Made by a program: the position numbers and the translations under genes. The notes beneath the pieces are model-generated. The model saw nothing but the letters and a program-made list of their open reading frames with translations, was not told the origin of the DNA and ran no database searches. A stretch of DNA of 64,000 nucleotides. It comes from Sphagnum compactum (taxonomy: Eukaryota; Bryophyta; Sphagnopsida; Sphagnales). Below, piece by piece: positions 47,710-60,300 of this stretch. Where the stretch lies: positions 14,748,304 through 14,812,303 of the forward strand of contig OZ234496.1 in assembly GCA_965153455.1 (NCBI GenBank), read 5' to 3'. The first letter of the stretch is position 1; each line of letters opens with the position of its first letter.

Positions 47710-50512
47710 AGGTGGGCATACTGTTTCATGCAGATATAAAATGGAAGAAAACTGGGATTGCAGTTTTTCCCTCTAACTTCCTCCTCTTCATTCACAAAGT
47801 ATTTTTCATTTCCAGAAAATAAGGAGATTTAGTTGCCTGTGAAAAAACCAGGCGAATCTGTGAAAATTTCGTTTGGTCCTAGTTACCATAACTGTGAGCA
47901 TGGAGATTTCTCAATAATGTATAGGGAGGTTTATATGAAGATATCATACTTGTAATCTATGTTCAAGGTCAGAACTGTCATAATAATTTTAATATTGAAT
48001 GACCTGGGGTTTTTCCAGCAGCTCAAGTTTGAATATCTTCAATTTTCACGAAGTTGGGAATAGAGTTGAGGAGTTGATGAATTCTATATAAGAAGATGTT
48101 GGTATTACCACCATCCATTTTCAAGTGTCCTTTGCAAGCACTGCTCTTCAGCTGTGCAAGTAATCCACAACTTCACAAATCACTCGCTTCATGGCTTTCT
48201 CTGATGTTGGTTGCAACTGTGGAAGTGAGTTCTATCAAATCCAACAGGAAGTAGCCACTTAATTTTTGGAGGTTGGGAAAGATGGTGCATAGTTTGCTGC
48301 TACCTTTCCTTCTCATGCAAAGTTTCAAGAGAACAAAGGATGGTGCTCTTCTTCATGCCCTATGTGGTACAATATTTGCCGTTATCTTTCCTTCTCATGA
48401 AAGTAAAGTGCCCACCAATTTCAGCACATAAACATAGACACTCAAACAAGACAACTGTCCATCAAGAAACCTCTATCTATGAGATTTTTGCAGAGGAATT
48501 TCCATAGCAAAACTTTGAAGATAAAGATGACAACAAGTGGCCTCTGCAATTACTGAATGTGTGCAGTAATGAATCAAAGAGTCAGCAAGATCTAGCATAC
48601 CATTTTGATAATGGTGGGTGCGTGGCCAAAATGTTGGCAGTTTACAAATGTTTACAGAAATGCTAGCATATGACTAGCATGGTCAATGGTGGATGCACAT
48701 GTAGTTTTAGGGTTGGTATGACAATCCAAAGCTGCTGGGGTGAAACTTTTTCAGGGGACGAATTTAGGTGAGAAAAACCAGTTTGGCCCCCTGCTTTTTG
48801 TTTTCTCGTGTACTTTTCATCCAGACTTCTCACTTTGTTCCCAGGTTTGATGAAACTGCAATATCCATTTGGAACACTTTACAGATAAGTAATAGATCAC
48901 AAATTTGCACCAACAATTTGTATAACTCAAATTTCTAATGTTTGGATGGAGATCAGCTCTCAATAAGAACTCCTTTTCTCATCCCGCAAGATTCTCTTTC
49001 ACCTTCAGAACAAGGACGAAAAAATCAATTTCCAACAGAAACAACAAAAGTTATCATTTGTCTAAAGACACAAAGATTCAGTTAATATTGCTTAAGGCTA
49101 GATTGCTTGGATTTCCTAATGAGAATTATTAACATGATAAACCCATCTCTTGTTATCTTTGCCATCTGTTACGATCAGCTCAAGAGACAGGCATCATAAG
49201 GCAGAATTTGGTCCTTTTCCCACTCAGAAAAGCTTTTTACTGGGATCATTCACCCACTGCTAATAAATCTCTCTAATTGTGCAACTCATGCCTAATTCTA
49301 AGAACCCAAAGCAGTTTGTAGTGCTTTTGTGACCCTAGTTATGTTTCTTGAGCAAAGGACCTATTGATTGAGTTGCAATTCAGAGTTTTGGGCAAGGTTC
49401 AATCTTGGTTGGGCCCAAGACCCTTGTTGAATTCCTGAAAGTCAACAGTGTTTAAACTTGCAAGCAATTTGTGCATTTTACAATCTTTGTCCCTTCTCAC
49501 ACGTGTCAGGATCTTTTGCAATTATCAACAACTGTTGCTTGAGTGGATCAATATGTTTGTACAACCAACAATTTCCCAATGCCTGCAGATATTTTATGCA
49601 ATGAAGTAAACACACTGATGGTGCATCATATTGTATTCCTTCTGGGATCAAAGTAATTCTTGAGGAAATCACGGACTGTGCCGATTCTACATCATGACAC
49701 CAAATTGGGTGGGAGCATGGGCCCAAGAAATCCTAAATGCTTACATGGATAGCAATTTGTAATGTTCACCAACTTTGCATTTTCATAAGTACTTGAAAAA
49801 CAGATTACTTTGTGCTCCCACAACATCCTACATTATACATGTCTTGTGAATTGAGGCCTTCAGATTTATAAAACCTAAAATTACAAGTGTCTTAAAATAG
49901 GTCACCTTTTGGAATGATGCCCACATTCAATAGAACAAAGTGTAGCCTAATTGTGCTTCCAAGGTGTGTGTGGATGTGTGAGTGTTTATGGTTAGACTTT
50001 TGATTAGTCCCGATGTTCAATTCGGTCAAACTCCACAATTGATGGACATGATTAATAACAACATTACTGGGATGAAAATTAAGATATGCAAAAATATCAA
50101 TGCATTTGCAAAAGAATCAGATTTCAAAGTTACATGAAGAGTTCACCTCAAAATTTCAACCAAAGGTGAACATTTGTGCATATGAATTTGGGTGTTAACA
50201 TTATGCAGGGAAGCAAAGTTGAACAGAGAAAGAGAATACAATGCATGCCTAAAAATTCAAGTAATAGGGGTCTTCCCCTTTTGATCAATTCAAACTCAAT
50301 TTTTCTCAATGTCATAGAATTGATAAATTAATCTAACATCATGGGTAAGTAGATATTAAGAGCAGGTTTTTAATCTGCATCATTGACTCTCCATTATACG
50401 TCTACATGTGACTAAACCACAATTGTAAAATTGCTTCATAATAACCCATGGCATTCCATCACCCACCTTTATTTGTTATTGCTTTTCCTTGTCATGTGGT
50501 GAATTACATCAG
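47710..50512. other. Spacer between UREG and the SPATA17-like gene
   Basis: No recognised coding exon. The first exon(s) of the downstream gene should lie here or be absent, but none could be picked. The sequence is of moderate complexity and may include UREG 3' untranslated sequence to about 48000. Confidence 0.45.
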
Positions 50513-51728
50513 ACCACATACCGAAGGTTTGCTGCTCAGCAACTAGTGAGACTATGGAGGAGATGTGCTTTATTCATTCAACGAGTTTATCGAGGGCATT
50601 TGGGTCGAGAATGGTTCCATGAATGTCGAAGGCGTAAAGACAAAGAACTTCGAATGGCCTATTTCTTCAAGCATGCTACTAAAATTCAAAGTAGGTTCCG
50701 GGGAAATTGGAGCCGCCAATACATTCTAGACTACTATGCTCGTAAGGCCTTCCTCTTGGCTTGTGTATTGGCTGGCAATCAAATGAAGGCATTACTGATG
50801 ATGAGTTATAAGCTACAGAATCGGGACCAACAACAAGAAGCTGCTAAGAAGATGAATGAGGAGATGGAACATTTTTTCAGCATTAACCATCATCGGGTAA
50901 TCATCTTCTATAATCTGTAATATGGCAAGAAAATAAAATCCAACAACATTGTAAGTTTATGGAAAGCATTGTACAATGGAATGAAAATAGCATTCATATG
51001 GATTTCATATTACAAATACTCATGTCACTTAATTTTTTGTAAATCGGCATCAATTGTTTCAGATGAGCACAAGGATTCGTAGAGGTGTTTTCTACTCCTC
51101 CTTTGCTGCCATATTTGGGGGTGGAAGAAGATACCTTGAGGAACATGTACGAGAGACTCAAAGAAAGGCAATTACAGGAATGAAGCTTGCACAATTGGAT
51201 GGGTATAATGAAGATGGAATCCCCATAAAGCAGCAATACAACAAGTTTTTTATCAAATCAAGCAAAGCACTTCATTCCAAGATGAGCTTGGACACACACC
51301 GAAGGGTTCAAGAAGCAGCAAATTTGAATGTATTTTCAAGTACACACATAACAGCTGTGGGTATCTATCAGAGTCGATACGATTTCCAGCGTCAAGAAGA
51401 ACGAAAAGGATGGTACTTAGTTCCTCATGAGAAGGACTTTTGCACAATTACAACACGAGGAAAGAATTGGTGGACGAATATGGGGCCGACCATCAAATGT
51501 CAAACCCATTATGACCAGAGAAAGTGGGATAGAAAACAAGCAAAAATCCAGGAACTTGAAGATCATCCAGTCATGGTTGAACATCCTTGGAATGTTTTTG
51601 TACCATCAGGGTACCTCTTCGAGAGCTATGTGGCTTTTGACAAAGTATTCCCAAAGCAAATGAACCATCATCATTGGCCCAAGTATTCACTGCACAAATC
51701 ATTACATTGGAACAATTTCCCTCATTGA
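50513..51728 (+). CDS. SPATA17: SPATA17-like IQ-motif ciliary protein (5' end not found)
   Basis: Two exons, 50513-50896 and 51063-51728, join in phase 0 to 349 codons and a stop. Exon 1 follows an acceptor-like ttacatcag and has no convincing ATG, so an upstream exon is missing from the model. It carries two IQ calmodulin-binding motifs, FIQRVYRGHLGR and KIQSRFRGNWSR, then a DYYARKAFL helix. This order, and the later HHRMSTRIRRGVFYSSF (cf. the vertebrate pattern LSTKQIPGIYNSPF), match SPATA17, a protein of the ciliary central apparatus linked to sperm motility. The long tail (EERKGWYLVPHEKDF, HPWNVFVPSGYLFESYVAFD) is not assigned. If the identity is right, the gene should be expressed in sperm-forming tissue. 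Alternatives are other plant IQ proteins, but the helix after the second IQ and the motif order favour SPATA17. Confidence 0.6.
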
Positions 51729-52639
51729 ATGTGTAAGAAATGCTCTATTCTAGGCACATTGATTCTCAATTAGAATAAGCCTTCAAAGTTATATAGGCTT
51801 AGTTCTATTGTCGTTCTTTGTAGGTGTTAAATAATCCATGACTTTTTATGCCCCATAGTTTGCACATTCCACTTATGTTCTCATGGGCACCTAAGTCTAA
51901 AACCAAACTTGAGTCATATTATTAGGATTCGGTCTTCAAAGAGTCACTAAGTGAACTAACATGAAGGGTGGTGGAATGGATTGCTGACAAGTTTGTAATA
52001 AAATTGAGTGAAAATAGCAGGCACTCCTTATGGAAGGAGACCAATCCCAGGAACTCGTGCATGCCACTGCATAAGATCCAGTCCATTGGAATATGTAATT
52101 TAGTTGCATACAGTAGGCACTAAATTACTATAATAAAGCAACTTGGTTGAAGGACTCTGACATGGACCATTCTGACCCAATTGACCTTGGCCATAATACA
52201 ACTATCTAACCAGTGGTCATCATTAGATGCACCCAAAGACCAGCTATGGAAAAAGAATAATCTTGAGATAAAAGACAGAAAATTTGTCACAACAGTAGCT
52301 TTGGATACAATTTTGGGTGATTCCACCATTTCCAGTTTTGGAAGAAGGGGTTTGGCGTTTCTGCCCTTGGAACCCACTGGTGATGTGCTGTGTGGCAAGC
52401 TGGTGAAACTGCACAGGAAGGTGTCTCCTTCTTAAACCCCTCATGATTTTGAAATTCCAGGAATTCAGGATTTGAGACTGGTTTCTAGAGTCCAATTTTT
52501 GACAAAGCAAATCTTGGGATCTTTTACACAAAACAATCATTAAGGTCTGTAATTTCAGGGTTTGAGGGACTGGAGTCAGAGCATAGGGTTTGCAAATCAA
52601 GGATTAATGCTTGAGAATTACAATCAAGAAAGGGAAACT
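51729..52639. other. Intergenic region between convergent genes
   Basis: The SPATA17-like gene (plus) and the DUF1997 gene (minus) converge on this stretch. Small open frames at 52120-52600 have no motifs. Repeats of gggtttgag-type words appear at 52555-52700. Confidence 0.45.
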
Positions 52640-53653
52640 TCAGGACTTTCTCCTTAGGGTTTGAGGGTTGAGGGTTTGGGTAGATTGGATTTGGGGTTTG
52701 AGAAGAGAATGCTGACGAGTGTATGCAGAGTAATCTTGGAGGAGGCGACTGTTGACCTTCTCCTTCATGGATTGCAGCAACTGCCCAAGCACTGCATTTC
52801 CCACACTCTCCACCACACCATGTGGCAACATTGCCAGGGATGATGGCACTGACATGCTACATTTCAGTGTCATCTCTCCCTTGAGCCTCGACCCCACTCC
52901 TCGTCTCTCTGGATACAACCAGCCCTTGACATCCAGCTGAAAATCTGACTCAGTCACATGGTATCCTAACCCTTGCAGATCCCAATTTGTCACTTCTAGC
53001 TTCACCATCTTGGTCACTCGTTCCGTGTTACCAGCTTCTGGACCAGTGACTACGATCCTCATATCCACCACTGGTCTCACTTGAAGGACAAAAAAGTCTA
53101 TAGGCAGCATCTGAATTCTCCACTCCTCATCACTCAGCCTCACACGTCGTTGCCCATCTGGAAACAATGCATTGAACAAGCGCTGCTGGTCTTCCATGTA
53201 CTGGTCAAATGGCACTCTCTTTGACTCATACATGGGGATGTCCGTGCTCAAATGCGAGGAGCAAACTACATGGTCATCAGCAGCTGCTCTTGCACCATAT
53301 TGCTGTGACCTGGTGGTGCCCAATCTCCCCTTCCTCTGACCTCTGCTATTTCTTGAGATTCTCTGAAACTGCCAAAAAGAAAACAATGGTTCCAGCTGCA
53401 AATCCATCCGTTTCTTGTACTCAATACCTGATGTGGCTTGGTAAAGAATTCTGCTACTTCTAGTAGTCGATTCAACATCATGTCTTTGGCATGCAGGCAA
53501 GCTCAATACACTAACCGAAGGACAAGAGGGAGTGATGAGTAAAGCAGGTAGCATGACTGCTCCAGTGATCTCCAAAAGCTCAGTAACTAGCTGGTGATAG
53601 AAGTAGCCGCGCTTCCTGCTGAAATGAACATCCAGAACTGCATCAGTAGGCAT
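52640..53653 (-). CDS. DUF1997 family protein
   Basis: The C-terminal two thirds match the plant/cyanobacterial DUF1997 pattern: VPFDQYMEDQQRLFNALFPD, LSDEEWRIQMLPIDFFVLQV, LQGLGYHVTESDFQLDVKGW, LYPERRGVGSRLKGEMTL and a final LAMLPHGVVESVGNAVLGQL. Members are often targeted to chloroplasts and their biochemical role is unknown. The open frame extends to 53713 but the first ATG in it is at 53653 (MPTDAVLDVHF); another at MLPALLITPSCPSVSVLSL has a transit-peptide-like Ser/Leu-rich start. The N-terminal part is not conserved, and a hidden intron or an upstream exon is possible. The extreme C-terminus (QSTQTLNPQTLRRKS) is encoded by a simple gggtttgag-like repeat and may be a late addition. Confidence 0.75.
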   Translation of the reverse strand: MPTDAVLDVHFSRKRGYFYHQLVTELLEITGAVMLPALLITPSCPSVSVLSLPACQRHDVESTTRSSRILYQATSGIEYKKRMDLQLEPLFSFWQFQRISRNSRGQRKGRLGTTRSQQYGARAAADDHVVCSSHLSTDIPMYESKRVPFDQYMEDQQRLFNALFPDGQRRVRLSDEEWRIQMLPIDFFVLQVRPVVDMRIVVTGPEAGNTERVTKMVKLEVTNWDLQGLGYHVTESDFQLDVKGWLYPERRGVGSRLKGEMTLKCSMSVPSSLAMLPHGVVESVGNAVLGQLLQSMKEKVNSRLLQDYSAYTRQHSLLKPQIQSTQTLNPQTLRRKS

Positions 53654-55028
53654 ACTAAAGCACCTCAAGTATGACAATTCCTCAATAGACTGGACAGACT
53701 CAAGCAGGCACACTTGTTTGAAACAATTGGCACCTTAGCATTGAGAAGAGTGAAGATCAGTATGTTGGAGGCAGTGGACTGCAACAAAAGTGCATTGGGA
53801 CTTTTAACAGGAACCACATGGTTTGTCACTCCAAAAAGTAAGGCAACAGGGAGATACCCAAGAAGTATTATGGCAGCTAAGGGCAGCAATTTAACCAAGC
53901 ACAACTCAAATGTTGCAATGACAGATGATATTGCCCTGACAACATGACAGTTTTTCAAAAACCACTCAGAAAAATAAAAGAAATGTCAAAATCCTATCAT
54001 GTTATGGAGGCAACACAGAGCTCACCTGTTTGACCAGCAAAAGTAACCTGACATGTGAAGTTACATATTTCTCTTACGGACCAGATATTGGGGTAGGAGA
54101 TTTGAAGCACTATACATTGCCATCCATTGATTATCAACTAACAGTTTGAGAGACAATCTTCCAAGTAATAGGTCCAAATCTGCTGCACCAGCCGGGATCA
54201 ACTATAAATTACCATGTTATACAGGCCCTCAGCCAATTCTCCTGAACATACAGAAAGGTGAATCATGCAGTAGGTAAAAGAAACCATGAAACTCTCAAAG
54301 GATAGGCTGCCCATTGTGAATATAACATGCATGGAGAGGAGTTGCACCATGGTTGGGGATTTGCAACCCTTATGTGAAAGGGGATGGTATAGATGGCCCC
54401 TTTGGTCCCACCACTTGCTCAATGCATGAGCTATAGTACACTACAAGAGAATGTAGTTTTCCTGACACAAAATGCTGTGGCTCATGACACATGTGTGAGG
54501 TAAAACTCTGTGCAAAGAAATAGCAAGCGCATTGAGGGATCAGCTTACTGAACCCTTAAAAGCTTCAGACAGTAACAGTGTTCCTTTCATCAGCCCAAAC
54601 AAACAGGCATCTGTGCTACATGCATAAGCATGTTAACTCCTCTTACCTTAGCCTACATGAGAAACAATTTGAAGACTACTCTTCCAATTTGCAAACATAA
54701 AGAAGTCCTTTGCAAATGTCACTCAGAATGAGCTCAAATTCTGGTAGCAAGAAAAAAATTCATATTGTCATACTGCCACTTCTGATTACTATCATTTCTT
54801 TGGATGAAATATGTGGCTCACAGACTGCTCCTCATAAGATTCTTTGCTGTTTGATTCCAAGACAGACCTTTCCAATGGGTTGACAAAATGACAGATGAGA
54901 GAGGATGACGATCATGATGATCATGATGATTTTCACATGCTCAAAACAGTACTTTATTCTATGTGAACCCTTCCTGACCTCACCAATTCTTCGATCTTAT
55001 TGCGATGGACAAGCAAGGATCAACCCAT

Positions 55029-55052
55029 ACACACACACACACACACACACAT
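55029..55052. repeat. (AC)n microsatellite
   Basis: About eleven consecutive AC units. Confidence 0.85.
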
Positions 55053-55289
55053 GCATACATAACGGTGCTCATGTTACAGCAATTCAAAGCCCCCCCAAAC
55101 ACCAAAAAAAGAAATCATCCAGAAAAAGAATGCTTCAGGATTTGATAAAAAAATTACTCAAATTACTCTTGAATGAGGCGTACCAACCCACGTTCTTTAC
55201 TCCCCCTCCCCTCCCCCGGCGCGCTCGAATTGTTTGTTGCAGCAAGCAAGATTTAGAAGCTCCCATGAGAGAGGACTTCTGAGAGAGGA

Positions 55290-55450
55290 TTTCTTTCTTT
55301 CTTTCTTTCAGATCATGAAATTGCGGACGACAGTTCTTGGGTAGTGTTGTGACATATCCGAGCCTCGGTCTGTTGTCGTCGCGCAGAGATACTTACGGCC
55401 ACTTCCAAACAGCGAGAACGACCCCTTTCTTTCTTTCTCTCTCTCTCTCC
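55290..55450. repeat. CTTT and CT microsatellites
   Basis: ctttctttcttt runs near 55294-55311 and 55423-55440, followed by a ct run to about 55448. Confidence 0.8.
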
Positions 55451-55749
55451 CAAGAAGAGGCATTCCTTCCACCCACAATTGCTACTCTCTTGTGCTGATC
55501 AAAACCCTAAAGCTCTTTTGCCTTTATCCTGACGCACGCCCGGTACACACAATCTAGCTACCGCTGGGTATAGATGTGGTTGTGTACTTTTATGATCAGA
55601 AAGCAGATGCTCCTGCTGGCTGTGTGCGTGCGGCGCGTCCCGAAGGAGACACTGCTGCGTGCCATGCAACACAGCAGCATCGCAAATCGCTTTATCGGAA
55701 ATAAAATATACAACCCAACCCAGTTGCGGATACTTTAGATATCTTATTA

Positions 55750-55920
55750 GTTGAGAGAGAGAGAGAGAGAGAGTAAGTACTTGTGCCACACTCTTGATTG
55801 AACACAAAACTCCAATTAGCTTCTTAAATTATTAATTGGATGAGCAAAAAGCACAAAACAAAAGCAGAAACTGATTATGATCATCAGTTGCGCGCCACCT
55901 CTTCGTTGATAGAAAGCAAG

Positions 55921-55955
<35 letters not shown>
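55750..55955. repeat. (GA)n microsatellites
   Basis: A GA run of about ten units near 55752-55773 and a longer one of about fifteen units near 55923-55955. Confidence 0.85.
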
Positions 55956-55958
<3 letters not shown>

Positions 55959-57323
55959 TAGTCTGGAAACACATTATTGTGATGCACTCAAGAATGGGCC
56001 AAAGTTTGGTATCCCTACATTCTAAGAGTCATGTGGAGTCAAGTACATAGACATTTCAGGCATGCAGAACTTAAGGATCCACTTGGGCTTCACCATGCTA
56101 ATCACCATTTGTTTCTAATTTAGTATGTTTCAAGTGATGCCATTGAAAGAGCAGAGCCATTATGCGTCTAGCTGCTCGTTGTTATTGAGTTTGCCTGACC
56201 AGCAAGAAAATCAGAAACTGATAGATAATGCGCTTCACCCTCAGTACTAAGAGACAAGAGGGATATGACCAGTTCTAGCGCTTTGAGTGGTGGATTGATA
56301 TGCAACAGCAATTCCATGAGCTGAGTGGAGTCGCCCTGTCTCTTGAGAGAGGGTGGGCAACTCCAGGGTCAGATTTTCACGAGACTGGTAAGGAAAGTCA
56401 GCAGCAGCCACAGCAAGCAAGCAAGCAGGCACATGGTTTTAATTGGATTTTGAATTTCTTTAGTCATACATAGAATGATAATAGTGTACTCAAGAGTTTG
56501 GTTCTGATATGAATTCAAAAGAAAACTAGCTGAGCATATAGTTGTAGAACTAGAGGGAAAGTAAAACAAATCCCACTTCCAACTTCATGCTTTGTGCACA
56601 ATTCTGAAGTAAGATAGATACTAGTAACTATCTATCTCTAACATAAGATACTGTGGTGCATGCACATGAATTGTGCCAGCACAATTCATGAAGAAGTGTG
56701 GTTGTTGTTTTGTAATAATACATGTTTTAGTGGCAGAATCCGAGTTTTCCAGTGCTAGCTCATGCCCCCAGACAAATCATTGCACTGAGGTTGCACCACT
56801 AACCTGGTAGATGCATAATCGTACAGCAGTCTTTCTTAGTTGCAGTGAGGTTTGCTGCTGCTTCCCCATGCAAGCTTGATCAGCAATTGTTTGAGCTTCC
56901 TGATCTGACACTGTGATTTCTCTGGAGTTTTGTCAGCAACTTGATCGGACTGATCCCAAGGCCCTTGCTTACAAGGTTTCTTGCACACCCATCACCCAGT
57001 TTGAACAGCTTTCCAATGCACATAAAATAGCTGAGATGATGGTCGTCTCATTGAGGGGGAAAAACCCTATCATCTTTGACTGGCTGGCTGGCTGCCAACA
57101 GTCAAGATGTATAAGTAACTATATTTAGCTTCTTTGCTATGTTGTGCTGGAGATGCTTCAAGGACTGTTTAAAACTAATCTTTAGGCAAGCAAAGTGCAA
57201 AGATCTGGAGAAAGGATGAAATTGATACTACCCTGGTAAAGAAGCAATGGTTTTGTAGTCTCTACAGTATCCTGGGTGTGGCAACAATTGTTCCCTTGTC
57301 TCAGGGTCTCTGAAATGAACTAG

Positions 57324-60300
57324 CTAGCGCCTCTGGAAGTTGATCCATTTGATGCTGATTGCAAACACTAGACCAAAGACAAGCACAATTCCAACATGCC
57401 AAATGGCAACATATGGTAAGAAGCTATGGTGGAAGCCGAAATGGGTATCCAGAAATTCACGAATTGGCAACCTTGTTTCATTTGTGGCTTGCACATGTGT
57501 TCCATAAGTTCCCTTCACAGTTACTAGTGAGGTAACATCCCCCAACTGGGATGCAACCAGGCCATATAGCGTCCAGGCCGTAGGTGAGAGCCAATAGTAC
57601 CATACCCAATAGATTGGCAGACTCTGCATACACCATCAATGTGTTTTGTCAGTAAATCTTCTGAGAATCTTTGTTTTTCATCATTCCAAGAACAGGCAAG
57701 CAAATTATGACACTTTCTTCCCAAGGACTCCCCTGTTTGTAAAGTAATTTGTTTGTGAGTAATGGGGTCAGTCAATGTGTCACACTGATGTGTGATATGC
57801 CACCATGTGATCCTAATTGCCTTTCCCTTTAAACTCAACATCAGCAGTGAATTTGATTTCATTCAGAACACTTCTGCATTATTTACTAGGGTTCATAACC
57901 AGCATTGGAAAGAGAGAGCAACAAAACAAGTGTTTCTCCTTATTGTCAATTGATCAAGAAGCTTCAAGCTTGATTTCAATAGCAAAGAGCTTTGTAGTAG
58001 TGAACATACTGGACGTGGAATCAAAAAGCCCGCAAATAGATTCCAAATTCCAAAGGCTGCTGCTGATATGATTGCTGCAACTTGAAGGTTTGGGGTGAGG
58101 GCAACAGTCAGCATTCCCCATAATGTGAAGATAAGCAGAGTGAAATACAGGAAGAAAATGAAGAGGAGGAACTTGGCAGCTATCCACTCAAACTGAATCA
58201 GTGCATACAGTATGGTTCCAAAGAGAACTGCCTGTGCAAACACATATGGGAATTCCACTGTCACCTGCAAATTAACAAAGAATAATTCTGTCAGGTTGTC
58301 TCTCACCAATGCATTCAAGAAAATGGATAATCAATTTGAGAACAAGTTCACAGTTCTAAAAAGAATTGAGAATTTAGTATAAGGAATAAAAAAAGTTCAA
58401 TTTCCATCAAGCACAGCTAAGCCTCTGCCAGCAGTTGGTTCTATGACACAAAAGAAAAACTGACAGGAGGATGAAGTCTTACCTGTGCAAATGAATAAGG
58501 GAAAGTGGAGTACATCCCAGCCGCACGCTCTCGATAAAATACAGTTCGTTCCACTGATACCACTGGCTGTACAGCGAGTGCATTACTTGCCCCAAGGAAT
58601 AATGTTGAAGCATACAAAGCTCCCATCATATTAAACACATCTTGTTCTGTTGACCTGCAGTTCATTTTCCCAACACATATCATACCACCCAGTGTGGATC
58701 ATCATGACAAAGATATTCTCACATTCATGGTGTCACTCATTTTTAGACTCTTTGTGTCTGTAATGGTGTTGTCACCAAATATTTCTTTTTCTTCCTTCAT
58801 TTCTTGTTTGCCTCTTTAAACTTTTAAGAACGGGATGTTTGATGATTAGATTGTTACCTTCTGAATGTAATTAGACATGCTTTCTAGCACAGACAGAAAA
58901 AAATCACCAATCAATGCACTTTGAGGCTCATTGGCAGGGACCCAGCAATGGATACACAATACTAGTTTTGTTCTGTGGTCACATCAAGCTTTACAGAGAT
59001 GCAAATGTTCTGATCTGCAGTGGTAAAGCAGAATATTTGTTAGAAAGGAGAATGTACCTATGATGACCAAAGCCCAAGCAGATAGTTCCATAAAAACATC
59101 CATAAAGAACTGATAGAAAAATGCGGATGACATTGTAGTAGGGGTTGCGCCAATATGACCTCCGCTGCTTCCATAAGCATGCTAAGCATTGCTGCCAAAA
59201 TGGCTGTGCATATTCGGTTGGGAATGAAATGTCCTGCACCCCTGGTGCTGGTGAGCTCAGCTGATTGATGAGGTCCTCATTACGCCTGCAAAAATCATTT
59301 AGTGTCTCAGAACCTTTGTTGCAAGGACTCTGGTGGGATCAATTTTTGTCACCATCTCCACTTTCCTCACCGCTGGACTCCATCAATGACTCATAGTCTA
59401 CATGAGTGAGATCCTACATATGGAGACAGGGAAATACTCAAATGGTTTACTCACTGATACAATGCAGACTTGGTGTAAATGTCAGCAAAGTTGACATCAA
59501 GCTTCTGTTCAGATGCTTGACTGGTAACTTCCAGCATCCATGTTGAAGGGTTAATCCCATCCTTTATCTTAGGAACACCTTCCACTGCCTCAAAATAGTC
59601 AATCAGCTTCTGAGAGTGGTGACCCAGAGGCCCAGCATACAACACTCGTCCCCCACGCTGCATCAATAAGAGCTGCAACACAAGTTTCCAATTTATGAAT
59701 TTTTCCCGTGGTATCAACCAGTTTCTACAAGACAACATTTAACAAGTGTAGTACACCCAAGATGAATATGTTGCTACTACAAATATGTCTGTGAAACCCA
59801 TTTTTACCTCATCAAACGCCTCAAAGATGTCAATACTTGGTTGATGGATGGTGCACACCACTGTCCTACCAGTATCAACTGTGTTGCGAACTGTACGCAT
59901 AACAATTGCAGCTGCTCTGGCATCTAATCCTGAAGTGGGCTCATCCATGAATATGATGGAAGGATTGGCAACAAGCTCAACTGCAACAGTCAGTCGCTTC
60001 CTTTGCTCTGTTGATAGTCCGGAAACTCCAGGGAGACCCACAAGGGCTAATCTTAAGGGTGTCAGCTCTACCAATTCCATCACCTCCTCCACAAATGCCT
60101 GCAATTCCACATCTTGTAAGCTTGCATGGTGCATGAGATTTGACTATACATCCTCAGAACATTGATTGGCACCTCATATGATTCCAATTCACCTAATGAA
60201 TTACCCATATGGAAACTTCAAGCTCCAATCTCACTTAGCCTCCACAAGGTTGCATCAAATTCGAGGTGTGTTAATGTAATTCTCTACTTGTCTGTGTATT

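Larger units (their letters stand above)
53654..57323. other. Spacer with microsatellites between the DUF1997 and ABCG genes
   Basis: No supported gene. A hydrophobic minus-strand frame at 53958-53665 (PLAAIILLGYLPVALLFG) has no family match and overlaps the DUF1997 frame. CACTACAAGAGAATG at 54439 looks like a lone CACTA end. 55020-55960 holds several simple repeats. 56100-57320 shows nothing beyond short frames. Confidence 0.45.

Noticed and set aside
53665-53958. Hydrophobic minus-strand frame with two possible membrane segments
   Set aside because: No family recognised, overlaps the DUF1997 frame, no convincing splice signals; could be chance.
54439-54460. CACTACAAGAGAATG resembling a CACTA terminal repeat
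   Set aside because: No partner end with matching target duplication was found within reach.
55499-55807. 102-codon minus-strand open frame
   Set aside because: Includes a (GA)n repeat translated as a Leu/Ser run; no motif or conserved start.
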